A stretch of DNA of 64,000 bases, from assembly GCF_031458395.1 (NCBI RefSeq), contig NZ_JAVDYJ010000001.1:1922001-1986000 (forward strand). Direction: 5' to 3'. The stretch comes from Enteractinococcus fodinae (GTDB lineage Bacteria; Actinomycetota; Actinomycetes; Actinomycetales; Micrococcaceae). The notes beneath the pieces are model-generated. The model did not search any database. It was not told the DNA's origin and saw nothing but the letters and a program-made list of their open reading frames with translations. Each line of letters starts with the position of its first letter. Within the stretch, counting starts at the first letter, position 1. Positions 18,369 to 27,100 of the stretch are shown piece by piece. Position numbers and translations under genes: made by a program.

Positions 18369-19388
18369 TTAGAGGAGACCAAGGGATCTGGCGCATGCTG
18401 GCCACTGGCCCCAGCCGGAACGCTGCTGCAGCATCTGAGCACGTTGGGTCTGTTCAGCTGGTGAAGCCTGCGATGGCAGACCGGAGCCGCCAACGGATTG
18501 CCAGGTTTCAACACTGAACTGGTACAGGCCGTGGTACTTCCCGGTCGAGGAGACAATCGATGGGTTCCCACCGGATTCACACTGCGCCAGCTGGGCCCAC
18601 ACACCCGAGGTCGGAGCGCCGCCACCGGAGTTCGAGGACGATGAACTGGAAGAGCTGGATGACGAGCTCGAGGAGGAAGACGATGATGACGACGATGAGG
18701 AAGACGATGATGACGACGATGAGGAAGACGAAGGTTCTGGTTCTGGTGCCGGTTCTGGCTCAGGTTCCTTCGTACCGCGCAGAATCACTGCATCGGTTGG
18801 TTCCTTGGTGACTTCACGGTCGATTTCAGTCTTGTCGACTTCTTCACCGTTTTCGGTAACTACTTCGTAGGTCACGACTGCGGTGCCGTTGGCGCCTTCG
18901 GTTTCGGTCTTGGTTTTACCTTTTTCGAGGCTGTCGTCGTTTTTGCGTGTGGTGTCGTACTCGATGGTCTCTTCTTCAGTGACCTCGTGCTTTTCGACAA
19001 CAGTGACAACGATGTTCGTGCTGTCATTCAGCGTCGCATCGGGCTGAGGTGAAACTTTGTCATCCGCACCCACGCTCACTTCGGCGTTGTCCAGAACTTC
19101 TTGAACGGTTTCACCGGTGGTCAGAATTTCTTTTGTTTCATCTGCGACGGTGATTTCGATGGTCCGTGGGAGTTGAATCTGATCTGCGCTCAACGGAGTG
19201 ATCGACGATACGCGCTCAATGTTGAGTGGTTCGTCTGCTGGTTGTTCTGCGGTGTCTGCGGTGGCAGTAGCTGACTTATCGGCGTTCGCCTGAGTGATTA
19301 CGAAAGCTGCCAGTCCGCCCACTACGAGTACTAGGGCTGCAATCTGCGCAACGATCTTCGTCAGAGTGCCGCTAAAAATGCTTGACAT
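18369..19388 (-). CDS. rpfB: resuscitation-promoting factor (RpfB-like)
   Basis: This is a secreted or membrane-tethered muralytic enzyme that helps dormant cells regrow. The 339-residue protein has an N-terminal membrane segment (about 12-33), one DUF348-like domain (about 70-130), a G5 domain (about 130-205), a proline/glutamate stretch, 33 consecutive serines (about 220-252) and a C-terminal Rpf lysozyme-like domain with the catalytic Glu in AQCESGGNPS (near 273). RpfB usually has several DUF348 copies; only one is clear here. It lies between tatD and rsmA, the standard actinobacterial setting, and has its own promoter. Confidence 0.93.
   Translation of the reverse strand: MSSIFSGTLTKIVAQIAALVLVVGGLAAFVITQANADKSATATADTAEQPADEPLNIERVSSITPLSADQIQLPRTIEITVADETKEILTTGETVQEVLDNAEVSVGADDKVSPQPDATLNDSTNIVVTVVEKHEVTEEETIEYDTTRKNDDSLEKGKTKTETEGANGTAVVTYEVVTENGEEVDKTEIDREVTKEPTDAVILRGTKEPEPEPAPEPEPSSSSSSSSSSSSSSSSSSSSSSSSSSSSSSSSSNSGGGAPTSGVWAQLAQCESGGNPSIVSSTGKYHGLYQFSVETWQSVGGSGLPSQASPAEQTQRAQMLQQRSGWGQWPACARSLGLL
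18673..18730. repeat. rpfB: 24-bp tandem repeat coding for the serine run of Rpf
   Basis: Two identical 24-bp units (18673-18696 and 18697-18720) are followed by 10 bases of a third. Each unit encodes eight serines on the minus strand. Slippage or unequal exchange here would change linker length in whole 8-residue steps. Confidence 0.85.
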
Positions 19389-19461
19389 AAAGAATATCCA
19401 AAGTGTTGTAGTTCCGACGTGGCGGTCGCTTCGTCACCGACCAGTCATGACATTGTGCACG

Positions 19462-19491
19462 ACTATAACGGAAAGGTAACGATGATTACAA
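19462..19491 (-). promoter_or_regulatory. predicted rpf promoter
   Basis: On the minus strand TTGTAA (19486-19491) and TATAGT (19462-19467) are 18 bp apart. The leader to ATG 19388 would be about 67 nt. I see no c-di-AMP riboswitch in this short leader. Confidence 0.5.
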
Positions 19492-19557
19492 CTTGATAAC
19501 GATCATTGTTGATCACCGTCGCCGCTACGCATCAGCTACTGCTTCGATACCACCTAG

Positions 19558-20511
19558 TCAGCTACGAAATTCTCCATAAACACGCTGAGTGTTCTCAAAG
19601 ATAACAGCTCCGAGATCTTCGGCTGGTTGGTCACGAGTTTGGGCTAACTGATACAGCGTGTATGGCACCATGTACGGGGCGTTTGGTCGACCCCGGTATG
19701 GGTGTGGGGTCAGAAATGGTGCATCAGTTTCAACCAGGAGCAATTCTGGGCGCATCCGCTGGGCCGCTTCGCGTGCGTCGTGGTTGTTTTTGAAGGTCAC
19801 GATCCCAGAAAACGAGGCGTACCAGCCGTGCTCATTGAGGATCTCAGCCATCTGCGCATCACCAGAATATGAGTGGAAGACGACGTGTTCGGGTAACTGA
19901 TCCATCGAGCGCAATACGGCAATCACATCGTCGTGAGCTTCCCGATCATGAATCTGTAACGCGAGCCCGAGTTCAACCGCTAACTCAATGTGGCGCTTGA
20001 ATGCATATTTTTGGATCTTCCAGTTTTCTTCACCTTCGGTCCGGTAATAATCCAGTCCAGTTTCGCCAATACAGACCACTGAGGGATGCTTCGCCAATTC
20101 TGCGATCTGATCGATGGCGTCATCGAGTCTGCCCTGCTGCGCCAGTGTGACGGTCTCGTTGGGATGAATCGCAAGGGCACCGCGCAAACGCGGCTCTTGG
20201 TCCAGTGCCTCCAGCGTATAGCGGGCAGCATCCAAATCGGTTGCTACTTGAACAGCTCCGACCACATTGACGGTGGCGGCGGCATCCATAATTTCTGTGG
20301 GTGTCAGCCGGACGTGACCGTCTCGAAAGTCGAGGTGCGTGTGATTATCAACCACCGGCACCGGGGACCGTTCAGGGGCCGGTGGATACTCGAGCTTGCG
20401 TTTGCGTCCGGTGTATTCATCCGTGGCGGAGCGCACCGGAGCACCATCATCGCCGAAGCGTTCTGTTTGCGGCAGGTATTGGACAGGGGTGTGTTGTTCT
20501 GAAGTGGCCAT
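19558..20511 (-). CDS. tatD: TatD family metal-dependent hydrolase
   Basis: TatD proteins are TIM-barrel metal-dependent hydrolases, most with DNase activity. The 317-residue protein has the metal motif VVDNHTHLD (His57, His59), AIHPNE, CIGETGLDYY, HDREAH, VFHSYSG and ETDAPFLTP. About 50 non-conserved residues precede the barrel, more than usual. ATG 20511 is supported by a TAAGCT hexamer 6 nt upstream. Position before rpf-rsmA-ispE is conserved in actinobacteria. Confidence 0.92.
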   Translation of the reverse strand: MATSEQHTPVQYLPQTERFGDDGAPVRSATDEYTGRKRKLEYPPAPERSPVPVVDNHTHLDFRDGHVRLTPTEIMDAAATVNVVGAVQVATDLDAARYTLEALDQEPRLRGALAIHPNETVTLAQQGRLDDAIDQIAELAKHPSVVCIGETGLDYYRTEGEENWKIQKYAFKRHIELAVELGLALQIHDREAHDDVIAVLRSMDQLPEHVVFHSYSGDAQMAEILNEHGWYASFSGIVTFKNNHDAREAAQRMRPELLLVETDAPFLTPHPYRGRPNAPYMVPYTLYQLAQTRDQPAEDLGAVIFENTQRVYGEFRS

Positions 20512-20517
20512 AAGCCC

Positions 20518-20523
20518 AGCTTA
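20518..20523 (-). promoter_or_regulatory. -10 hexamer of a leaderless tatD promoter
   Basis: TAAGCT on the minus strand ends 6 nt before ATG 20511; no ribosome binding site is visible. Confidence 0.45.
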
Positions 20524-20531
20524 ATGCGGAA

Positions 20532-20563
20532 AGCCCCGCCGAGCTCAACGTCTCAGCGGGGCT
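20532..20563 (-). terminator. terminator downstream of the aldehyde dehydrogenase gene
   Basis: AGCCCCGC (20532-20539) pairs with GCGGGGCT (20556-20563); an inner GAG/CTC pair can extend the stem. On the minus strand a short TTT follows. It separates this gene from tatD. Confidence 0.7.
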
Positions 20564-20580
20564 GTCCTACGAGCCAAAAC

Positions 20581-22062
20581 CTAGTTCTGGGTGTGTGGGT
20601 TTGGCATTCCGATGTATTGAACGGTGGTGTATTCTTCGATGCCTTCGGCGCCACCTTCGCGGCCCAAGCCCGAGTGCTTGACGCCACCAAAAGGTGCTGC
20701 GGCGTTGGAGATGACACCGGCATTGAACCCGATCAGCCCGAATTCGATCTGATCGGCAACTCGCAGGGCGCGGTTGTGGTTCTCAGTGAAGATGTAGGCT
20801 GCCAGGCCGTATTCGGAAGCATTCGCCAGACGGATGGCGTGTGCTTCGTCCTTGAATTTCACGACCGGAGCGACCGGTCCGAAAATTTCTTGTTTCAGGA
20901 TCGGTGAATCTTCCAGGACTGAGAGGACGGTTGGCTCATAGAAGTAGCCTTCGCCTTCGACCTTTTGGCCCCCGGTGACCACTTTTGCACCGGCGTCGAC
21001 GGCTTCGGTGACCAGGCCGTGGACATCTTCGCGAGCTTTGTCATCGATGATGGGCCCGACGTTGACGTCTGGTTCGGTACCGCGGCCGACTTTCCGGGCG
21101 CGCATCGCTTCGGCGAATTTTGATTGGAAGGCGTCGGCGACGTCTTCGTGGACGAGGATGCGGTTTGCTGCGGTGCAGGCTTCACCCATGTTGCGCAGTT
21201 TGGCATCCATCGCACCTTGGACTGCTTTATCGAGGTCAGCGTCGTCAAAGACGATCAGTGGGGCGTTGCCGCCAAGTTCCATCGAGGTACGCAGCACGTT
21301 TTCGGCCGCATCTGCCATCAGGCGGCGGCCAACCGGGGTGGAACCGGTGAAGGACAGTTTGCGTAGACGGCGGTCTTTGAGCAGCGGACCGGAGATCGCT
21401 GAGGCCGATGAACCGGATACCACGTTGAGGACGCCTGCTGGCAACCCGGCATCGAGCATGGCCTGGGCGAAGTACTGGGAGGTCAGTGGTGTCAGCTGGG
21501 CTGGTTTCAAGACCATGGTGGAGCCGGAGGCTACGGCTGGGCCGACTTTCCGGGTGGCCATAGCTAGCGGGAAGTTCCACGGGGTGACCAGCAAGGATGG
21601 GCCGACCGGCTTGTGCCGGACGATCATGGTCAGCTTGCTCTCTGGGGTGTTGCCGTACCGACCGTAGTGTCGCACGGTTTCTTCGGAGAACCAGCGGAGG
21701 AATTCGGCGCCGTAGTTGACTTCGCCGCGAGCTTCGGCCAGCGGTTTGCCCATTTCAAGGGTCATCAGCAGCGCGAAGTCTTCAGCGCGCTCCATCACGA
21801 TGTCAAAGGCGCGGCGCAGAATTTCGGCGCGTTCGCGTGGTGCGGTCAAGGCCCACTCAGCCTGTGCTTCGTCGGCTGCAGTTAGGGCTTTGAGCGCGTC
21901 GTCGGAGTTGCCATCTTGGATCCGCAGCAGCTCTTTGCCCGTTGCTGGATCATAAACGGGCAGGGTTTTCCCGGAGGAAGCCTCGACCCATTCTCCGTTG
22001 ATCAGTAGGCCGGTGGGAACGCGTTGTAGCAGTTCTTGTTCTTGTTGTGCGCTGACAGTCAC
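20581..22062 (-). CDS. gabD: NAD(P)-dependent succinate-semialdehyde dehydrogenase
   Basis: The enzyme oxidises succinate semialdehyde to succinate. The 493-residue protein has PWNFPLAMATRKVGPA, the cofactor-binding SFTGSTPVG, the general-base Glu in SMELGGNAPLIVFDDAD and the nucleophilic Cys in NMGEACTAANR; the C-terminus carries PFGGVKHSGLGREGG. The Ala before Cys-Thr and these flanks fit GabD-type enzymes, but the exact aldehyde is not proved. GTG 22062 has GAAGG 5 nt upstream, better than the open frame to 22167. No gabT is adjacent. Confidence 0.87.
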   Translation of the reverse strand: MTVSAQQEQELLQRVPTGLLINGEWVEASSGKTLPVYDPATGKELLRIQDGNSDDALKALTAADEAQAEWALTAPRERAEILRRAFDIVMERAEDFALLMTLEMGKPLAEARGEVNYGAEFLRWFSEETVRHYGRYGNTPESKLTMIVRHKPVGPSLLVTPWNFPLAMATRKVGPAVASGSTMVLKPAQLTPLTSQYFAQAMLDAGLPAGVLNVVSGSSASAISGPLLKDRRLRKLSFTGSTPVGRRLMADAAENVLRTSMELGGNAPLIVFDDADLDKAVQGAMDAKLRNMGEACTAANRILVHEDVADAFQSKFAEAMRARKVGRGTEPDVNVGPIIDDKAREDVHGLVTEAVDAGAKVVTGGQKVEGEGYFYEPTVLSVLEDSPILKQEIFGPVAPVVKFKDEAHAIRLANASEYGLAAYIFTENHNRALRVADQIEFGLIGFNAGVISNAAAPFGGVKHSGLGREGGAEGIEEYTTVQYIGMPNPHTQN

Positions 22063-22290
22063 GGATACCTTCTTTCGATCTGTCGGGCGGGCACTGACAT
22101 CGGTATATGTCGTCAGGCTCGTGCAGTTCAATGCATCAATAAATTTTACACGCAGATCCCTCTGCAAAGGCTAACTCGTCACGGTGGGCAAGGTAGCGCT
22201 TGGCACCAGCCTATGGCACGCATCGGGGTATGTGCAGGGGTCATATCGACCATTCACATTGGGAATAGGTCAACGCGTGCTAGCGCCGCT

Positions 22291-22833
22291 TTAGCGGAGC
22301 TTGAGCATCCGTGAAATGCCAATGATGATGGCTGTGACCGTCAGCAACAACGCCAGCCATATCCAGCCGATGTTGATCAGCTGAAGCCAGGATGCCACCA
22401 AGATGAGCATGGTCAGCGACATGCTGAAAGCCACCCACACTAACGTGTAGACGGCGGTTTTGTATTGTCCCTGCACGTTGTGCTCTGTCAGGGTGACCGG
22501 GTAGTTCAAGATCTTTGGGTACCGGGCAAGGATGACCAGGGCCAGCGTACCAAGACCCAATAAGATCAGTCCGCCGATGGCTTCCCAGACAGACCCTTCG
22601 CGCAGGACTTGTCCGTCCATGCCATAGCGCACCGGTAACACGTCGAGCGTCCCGATGCTTTGCAGCGCGAAGAAGATGGGCGCGGTGATGGCTACCCCAA
22701 TGCTGAAGCCAGCCAGGAGCTTATGCAGCGCGTCGGGCCGGAAGTCAGGTTCTGGACGCCCGGTAAGAGTCGTGTCATTGGCCTCACGATCGACGGGACG
22801 TATCGGTTCGTTTGGATGCGCTTGTTGAGCCAT
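22291..22833 (-). CDS. DUF1648-like membrane protein
   Basis: This 180-residue protein has about 40 polar N-terminal residues, then four hydrophobic helices. After the first helix comes LPVRYGMDGQVLREGSVWE, which resembles the DUF1648 pattern in which a proline-tyrosine stretch precedes DG and GS. The function is unknown. ATG 22833 follows GAGGAGG, which is a strong ribosome site. It stands alone, divergent from ferrochelatase. Confidence 0.7.
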   Translation of the reverse strand: MAQQAHPNEPIRPVDREANDTTLTGRPEPDFRPDALHKLLAGFSIGVAITAPIFFALQSIGTLDVLPVRYGMDGQVLREGSVWEAIGGLILLGLGTLALVILARYPKILNYPVTLTEHNVQGQYKTAVYTLVWVAFSMSLTMLILVASWLQLINIGWIWLALLLTVTAIIIGISRMLKLR

Positions 22834-23180
22834 CACGACCCTCCTCGGATCCGCCCCGTCAGTACACCTGCCTTGGGCACCAGGGGTGTTTCTACTGTAC
22901 TCCGGGCACCCCGATGAAAACAGCGTCTCTGGGGAAGCTCGCGCGGGTTCTGGACCACGAAGAGCGGTGGGTGGTGAGTTTGTTCACTGTTCATCGCACA
23001 GCCGAAGAATCTGCACGACCCAAATGGCATCGCGTTGAGTCCGGTGGCTAAACTGAAAGACGAACCCGGACCGTAGGGTCCATGCTCTTTTCACTCGCAT
23101 AAGACCTTGAATACTTGATTACTAACCACGGCTGACGATCAGTCCAGATCGTTGTGATGCCCAACTCTCAGGAGGCTCGC
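22834..23180. other. divergent intergenic region, DUF1648-like gene / ferrochelatase
   Basis: These 347 bp contain no credible gene. On the minus strand TACAGT (22894-22899) and on the plus strand TAAACT (23048-23053) are possible -10 elements, both without a convincing -35. GGGGTG (22883-22888) with CACCCC (22907-22912) could form a hairpin around the first of these. Confidence 0.4.
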
Positions 23181-24416
23181 GTGACCGAATGGTCCAAACC
23201 TCAACCGTCACCCCGCGTCGTTGTGCAGGCTGGTGCTCGTGTCCCAGCTGCCACCCCAGAAGCGCAGTCCGGTGATAAATGGGTTGAAGTTCCCACCGAA
23301 TTCGATGCCATCATGCTGTCGTCATATGGTGGCCCCAATGGTCAAGATGACGTCATCCCGTTCTTGCGTAACGTCACCATGGGCCGGAACATCCCCGATG
23401 AACGCCTAGAAGAAGTCGCTGTTCACTACCGGGAAGCCGGCGGTGTCAGCCCGATTAACGAACAAAACCTTGCGCTGAAGGCAGCGATTGAGGAAGAACT
23501 CAAGCGCCGCGAGATCGACCTGCCGGTCTATTTCGGCAACCGCAACTGGGACCCGTACTTCACCGAAGCCGTCTCCAAGGCCCACGAGGACAATAAAGTC
23601 GATGGTCGCCCCACGAAAATCTTCGCGCTGGTGACTTCCGCCTACTCGGCCTATTCCTCGTGCCGTCAGTACCGCGAAGACTTCGCCGACGCTCTTGAGG
23701 CATTGGATCTCTGGGATGACGTCCAGATTGATTCCTCACGGACCTTCTTTGACCACCCGGGTTTCGTGAACCCATTCATCGAAGGCACGCTCAAGGCCAT
23801 CGCCGAATTGGTCGAAGAACGCCAGGACCTGGATCTGAGCAAAGACGTAGAAGTCTTGTTCACCGCACACTCGATCCCGATCAAAGATAACGCTAAATCG
23901 GGCGAACCCGATGAGCACGATTACGGTGAACTCGGCGCCTACAAGGCACAGCACTTGGCAGTGGGTGGCCTGGTCATGGAGGCCGTCAAAGAACAGTACG
24001 GCATTGATGTGCCGTGGGAACTGGTGTACCAGTCCGAATCCGGCCCCGCCCATATCCCGTGGTTGGAACCAGATATCAACGACTACCTCGAAGAGCTGCC
24101 CGGCAAGCGCAAAGCCGTCGTCGTCGTTCCGGCCACCTTCTTGTCGGATCACATGGAAGTCTGGTGGGACCTGGATATCGAAGCCAAGGAAACCGCCGAC
24201 GAACAAGGGCTGCTCTATAAGCGGGTTGCGACCCCCGGGGTGCATCCACAATTCGTTGCCGCCATGGTCGATCTGGTCGAAGAACGCCTCAATGGTACGC
24301 CAGCTTCCGAGCGCAAAGCGCTGACCAAATACGGTCCGGGCTATGACGTATGCCGCGCCGGCTGCTGTGAAGGCTCCGGCCCACTGCGTGCCGCAACCGG
24401 TGGCCTGCTGCCCTAA
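23181..24416 (+). CDS. hemH: ferrochelatase (actinobacterial coproporphyrin type)
   Basis: The enzyme inserts Fe2+ into coproporphyrin III in the actinobacterial haem route (CpfC activity). Of 411 residues, DAIMLSSYGGPN opens the fold, VTSAYSAYSSCRQYRED carries the Tyr that replaces a conserved His in actinobacterial enzymes, FTAHSIP contains the conserved His, and YQSESGP the conserved Glu. The C-terminal CRAGCCEG, with the Cys of YSSC, is compatible with the [2Fe-2S] cluster known in this group. GTG 23181 follows AGGAGG by 5 nt. The haem partners cpfA-like genes are not adjacent. Confidence 0.94.
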   Translation: MTEWSKPQPSPRVVVQAGARVPAATPEAQSGDKWVEVPTEFDAIMLSSYGGPNGQDDVIPFLRNVTMGRNIPDERLEEVAVHYREAGGVSPINEQNLALKAAIEEELKRREIDLPVYFGNRNWDPYFTEAVSKAHEDNKVDGRPTKIFALVTSAYSAYSSCRQYREDFADALEALDLWDDVQIDSSRTFFDHPGFVNPFIEGTLKAIAELVEERQDLDLSKDVEVLFTAHSIPIKDNAKSGEPDEHDYGELGAYKAQHLAVGGLVMEAVKEQYGIDVPWELVYQSESGPAHIPWLEPDINDYLEELPGKRKAVVVVPATFLSDHMEVWWDLDIEAKETADEQGLLYKRVATPGVHPQFVAAMVDLVEERLNGTPASERKALTKYGPGYDVCRAGCCEGSGPLRAATGGLLP

Positions 24417-24431
24417 TCCAAACACCTCATC

Positions 24432-24472
24432 AAACCGGTGGGCTCTTGCTGACGCGAGGGTGCCACCGATTT
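24432..24472. terminator. bidirectional terminator between hemH and rsmI
   Basis: AAAC-CGGTGG (24432-24441) pairs with CCACCG-ATTT (24463-24472). It lies between convergent genes and both strands have weak A/T flanks. Confidence 0.55.
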
Positions 24473-24479
24473 GGTCTTT

Positions 24480-25346
24480 CTAACGCTCCGAAAGGGCTGC
24501 GTTATACAATTCGCGCGCCGAATGCCCGGTCTGGTCGGCAACTTGCCGGGTCGCGGCCTTCAACCGCTGTCCCTCGGCCACCAGGGTCTGCACCTGGGCC
24601 AACGCTTGGTCAAAAGTGGCCGGCGCGGCGTCAGGCGCTGGCCCCACCACGATCACAATCTCACCCTTAAGGGTTTTCGAATTGGCCCACTCGATCAGCT
24701 CGGTCAGTGTCCCGCGGGCGATCTCTTCGTGATATTTGGTCAGCTCGCGTGCCACGGCTGCGGCACGATCCGGACCAAACGCCTGGGCCATCGCGGCTAA
24801 CGTGTCGGCGGTGCGGTGCGGGGATTCATAGAAGATCAGGGTCCGTGGTTCAGCCGCCAGGTCTGCCAGCATTGTGGTTTTCTCGCCGGTCTTGCGTGGG
24901 AGAAACCCTTCAAAGGCAAAGCGCGCCGTTGGCAATCCGGACAACACTAACCCTGTGATCGCAGCCGATGCACCGGGAGCGACCGTGACCGGGATATCAG
25001 CGGCAATGGCTTCCTGGACGAGTCGATACCCCGGATCAGAGATCGCCGGCATGCCCGCCTCGGGTACGAACACGACGGAGCGGCCGGAACGCACCGCCTC
25101 AATCAGCCCCTTTGCCGATTCGGCTTCATTATGTTCATGATGCGACACCACAGTGCCGCGAAATTGTACCCCGGCGGCATGTAATAACTTATGCAGCGAC
25201 CTGGTGTCCTCGGCGGCAATGATATCGGCCTGCCCCACCACGGCCTTGACCCGGTCGGTCATATCGGCCAGGTTCCCAATCGGGGTCGCGGCTAAGGTCA
25301 GGCCCGCGAGCGCGGTCGGTTCTGAGGGGGTTGAAGGTGTGTCCAT
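24480..25346 (-). CDS. rsmI: 16S rRNA (cytidine1402-2'-O)-methyltransferase RsmI
   Basis: RsmI methylates the ribose of C1402 in 16S rRNA, in the decoding centre. The 288-residue tetrapyrrole-methylase-fold protein has LAATPIGNLADMT, AEDTRSLHKLL, SHHEHNE, PEAGMPAISDPGYRLV and FEGFLPRK. ATG 25346 is preceded 6 nt upstream by GATAAT and has no Shine-Dalgarno, so the mRNA is probably leaderless. Divergence from pmt is conserved in actinobacteria. Confidence 0.94.
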   Translation of the reverse strand: MDTPSTPSEPTALAGLTLAATPIGNLADMTDRVKAVVGQADIIAAEDTRSLHKLLHAAGVQFRGTVVSHHEHNEAESAKGLIEAVRSGRSVVFVPEAGMPAISDPGYRLVQEAIAADIPVTVAPGASAAITGLVLSGLPTARFAFEGFLPRKTGEKTTMLADLAAEPRTLIFYESPHRTADTLAAMAQAFGPDRAAAVARELTKYHEEIARGTLTELIEWANSKTLKGEIVIVVGPAPDAAPATFDQALAQVQTLVAEGQRLKAATRQVADQTGHSARELYNAALSER

Positions 25347-25352
25347 CTTCCC

Positions 25353-25379
25353 ATTATCCGCCCCCACGACCGGTAGCAT
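25353..25379. promoter_or_regulatory. overlapping divergent promoters, rsmI (-) and pmt (+)
   Basis: GATAAT on the minus strand (25353-25358) ends 6 nt before the rsmI ATG, and TAGCAT on the plus strand (25374-25379) ends 7 nt before the pmt GTG 25387. Each -35 zone would fall on the other gene's -10. Confidence 0.5.
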
Positions 25380-25386
25380 GGCCTGT

Positions 25387-27021
25387 GTGTCCACTCCCCA
25401 CCTGAGCAAGCCCGGAAATTGGCTGCAGTCCAAAGCTGCCGCCTTTTCGCTTCAGGGACTCCACGCTCGACTGCTGTCCCCAACGTTTCGGCTCGGCACC
25501 GCAGGATGGGTCATCGCCGCCGTGCTAACCGTGGCGGCCGGGCTATTGCGGTTCTGGAATCTGGCACACCCTCAAGAGCTCATTTTCGATGAGACCTACT
25601 ACGTCAAAGATGCCTACTCGCTGTGGCACTTCGGTTACGAACGCGCCTGGGGCGACGATGTCGACGATGCCTTTGCGGCAGGTCAAGCCGAACCCGACCA
25701 GGAAGCCGCGTATGTGGTGCATCCGCCAGCCGGCAAGTGGCTCATCGGCGTGGGTATGGCCCTATTCGGGTATGACAACGCGTTCGGGTGGCGCTTTAGC
25801 GCAGCCGCTGCCGGCACCCTGGCGGTGCTGCTGACCTTCGTCTTAGCCGCGAAACTGTTCCGCTCGCTATTTCTGGCCTCGGTCGCCGGGGTGCTGCTGA
25901 CCATCGAGGGTCACCACATCGTCATGTCGCGCACGGCCCTGCTGGATATCTTTCTCATGGTGTTTGTGCTCGGGGCGTTTTGCGCGCTGATCGCTGACCG
26001 CACATGGGGCCGACGACGTCTGGTCACGGAGCTTGCGGCTCGCTACCGACGCGCCACCGATCCCGACGCTTCCCGAGCAGACCGCACCGCCTGGGAGAAG
26101 ACGATCACGTACGGCCCGTGGCTGGGCCTGCGCCCCTGGCGCATCCTGGCCGGGGTACTGCTGGGCATTGCCGTGTCCGTCAAACTCTCAGGCCTAGCCT
26201 TCGTCGCAGCCTTTGGCCTACTGACCGTCTGGTGGGATGCCAACGCGCGCAAAACCGCCGGTATCCGCCGCTGGCTGCCCGGTGCCGTGGTTCTGGATGG
26301 GTTGTGGGCATTTGCCTCAATTGTGCTCATCGGCGCGATCGCTTATATCGGCACCTGGGGTGGTTGGTTGGCCTCAACCGATGGCTACTATCGCACCTGG
26401 GGCGCCCAACACCCCACCTGGCTACCCGACTGGCTGGCATCCCTGATTCACTATCACGCCCAGGCCACGACCTTCCATACGGGTCTGGACAGCGACCACA
26501 ACTATGCCTCGGCCGCATGGATATGGCCCTTTGCCGGACGGCCGGTGTCCTTCTACTACCGGACCGACGAGGATGGCATGACGTGTGCGGCAGAACGCTG
26601 CGCGGCAGCCATCCTGGATCTGCCCAACCCGCTCATCTGGTGGACCGGACTGCTCGCCATCGTCATCATCTTCTTGCGCTGGCTGGTGGTCCGCGACTGG
26701 CGCGCCGGGGCCATCCTGGCCGTGTATGCGGCCGGACAACTCATCTGGGTGATATGGCCAGAGCGCACGATGTTCTTTTTCTACACGGTGGCCTATGTAC
26801 CGTTTCTGGTCCTGGCGATTGCCTACGTGGCCGGACTGTGGCTCAACCGCACCACCCCGGACGCAACCGGGTGGCGCTCGCGAACCAACGCGGCGGTCGG
26901 GATCGGTCTGTTCGTCGTGGCAGCACTGGCGGTCACCGCATATTTCTTGCCCATCTGGACCGGGGTGCCCATCGATTGGGAACAGTGGCAGCACCGCATG
27001 TGGTTCCAGTCCTGGATATAG
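25387..27021 (+). CDS. pmt: protein O-mannosyltransferase (GT39 family)
   Basis: This membrane enzyme transfers mannose from polyprenyl-phosphate-mannose to secreted proteins in actinobacteria. The 544-residue protein has about ten hydrophobic segments. The key acidic motif is LIFDETYYVKDAYSL in the first extracytoplasmic loop, followed by VHPPAGKWLIG. GTG 25387 was preferred to ATG 25378 because a TAGCAT -10 overlaps the ATG and sits 7 nt before the GTG; the product differs by three residues. It faces rsmI as in mycobacteria. Confidence 0.92.
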   Translation: MSTPHLSKPGNWLQSKAAAFSLQGLHARLLSPTFRLGTAGWVIAAVLTVAAGLLRFWNLAHPQELIFDETYYVKDAYSLWHFGYERAWGDDVDDAFAAGQAEPDQEAAYVVHPPAGKWLIGVGMALFGYDNAFGWRFSAAAAGTLAVLLTFVLAAKLFRSLFLASVAGVLLTIEGHHIVMSRTALLDIFLMVFVLGAFCALIADRTWGRRRLVTELAARYRRATDPDASRADRTAWEKTITYGPWLGLRPWRILAGVLLGIAVSVKLSGLAFVAAFGLLTVWWDANARKTAGIRRWLPGAVVLDGLWAFASIVLIGAIAYIGTWGGWLASTDGYYRTWGAQHPTWLPDWLASLIHYHAQATTFHTGLDSDHNYASAAWIWPFAGRPVSFYYRTDEDGMTCAAERCAAAILDLPNPLIWWTGLLAIVIIFLRWLVVRDWRAGAILAVYAAGQLIWVIWPERTMFFFYTVAYVPFLVLAIAYVAGLWLNRTTPDATGWRSRTNAAVGIGLFVVAALAVTAYFLPIWTGVPIDWEQWQHRMWFQSWI

Positions 27022-27100
27022 TGACACACACCATGACGGGGTCACGATGATGACGATAGACTAGGGCCCGGCAAGTCTGAACCCGTCGAAAGCAGGCCTC

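Noticed and set aside
18560-18811. short acidic/basic repeat ORF on the plus strand
   Set aside because: It is the complement of the Rpf serine run; the repeats are explained by the 24-bp unit.
19389-19557. Possible c-di-AMP riboswitch before rpf
   Set aside because: Such switches precede some actinobacterial rpf genes, but the leader here is only about 67 nt and lacks the conserved elements.
22833-23030. 65-codon minus-strand ORF in the gap before hemH
   Set aside because: Composition is not protein-like, it has no ribosome site and it overlaps the promoter region of the DUF1648-like gene.
26004-27050. 348-codon plus-strand ORF overlapping pmt
   Set aside because: It lies in another frame of the mannosyltransferase gene, is rich in Arg/Gly/His as expected of a high-GC shadow, and has no recognisable domain.
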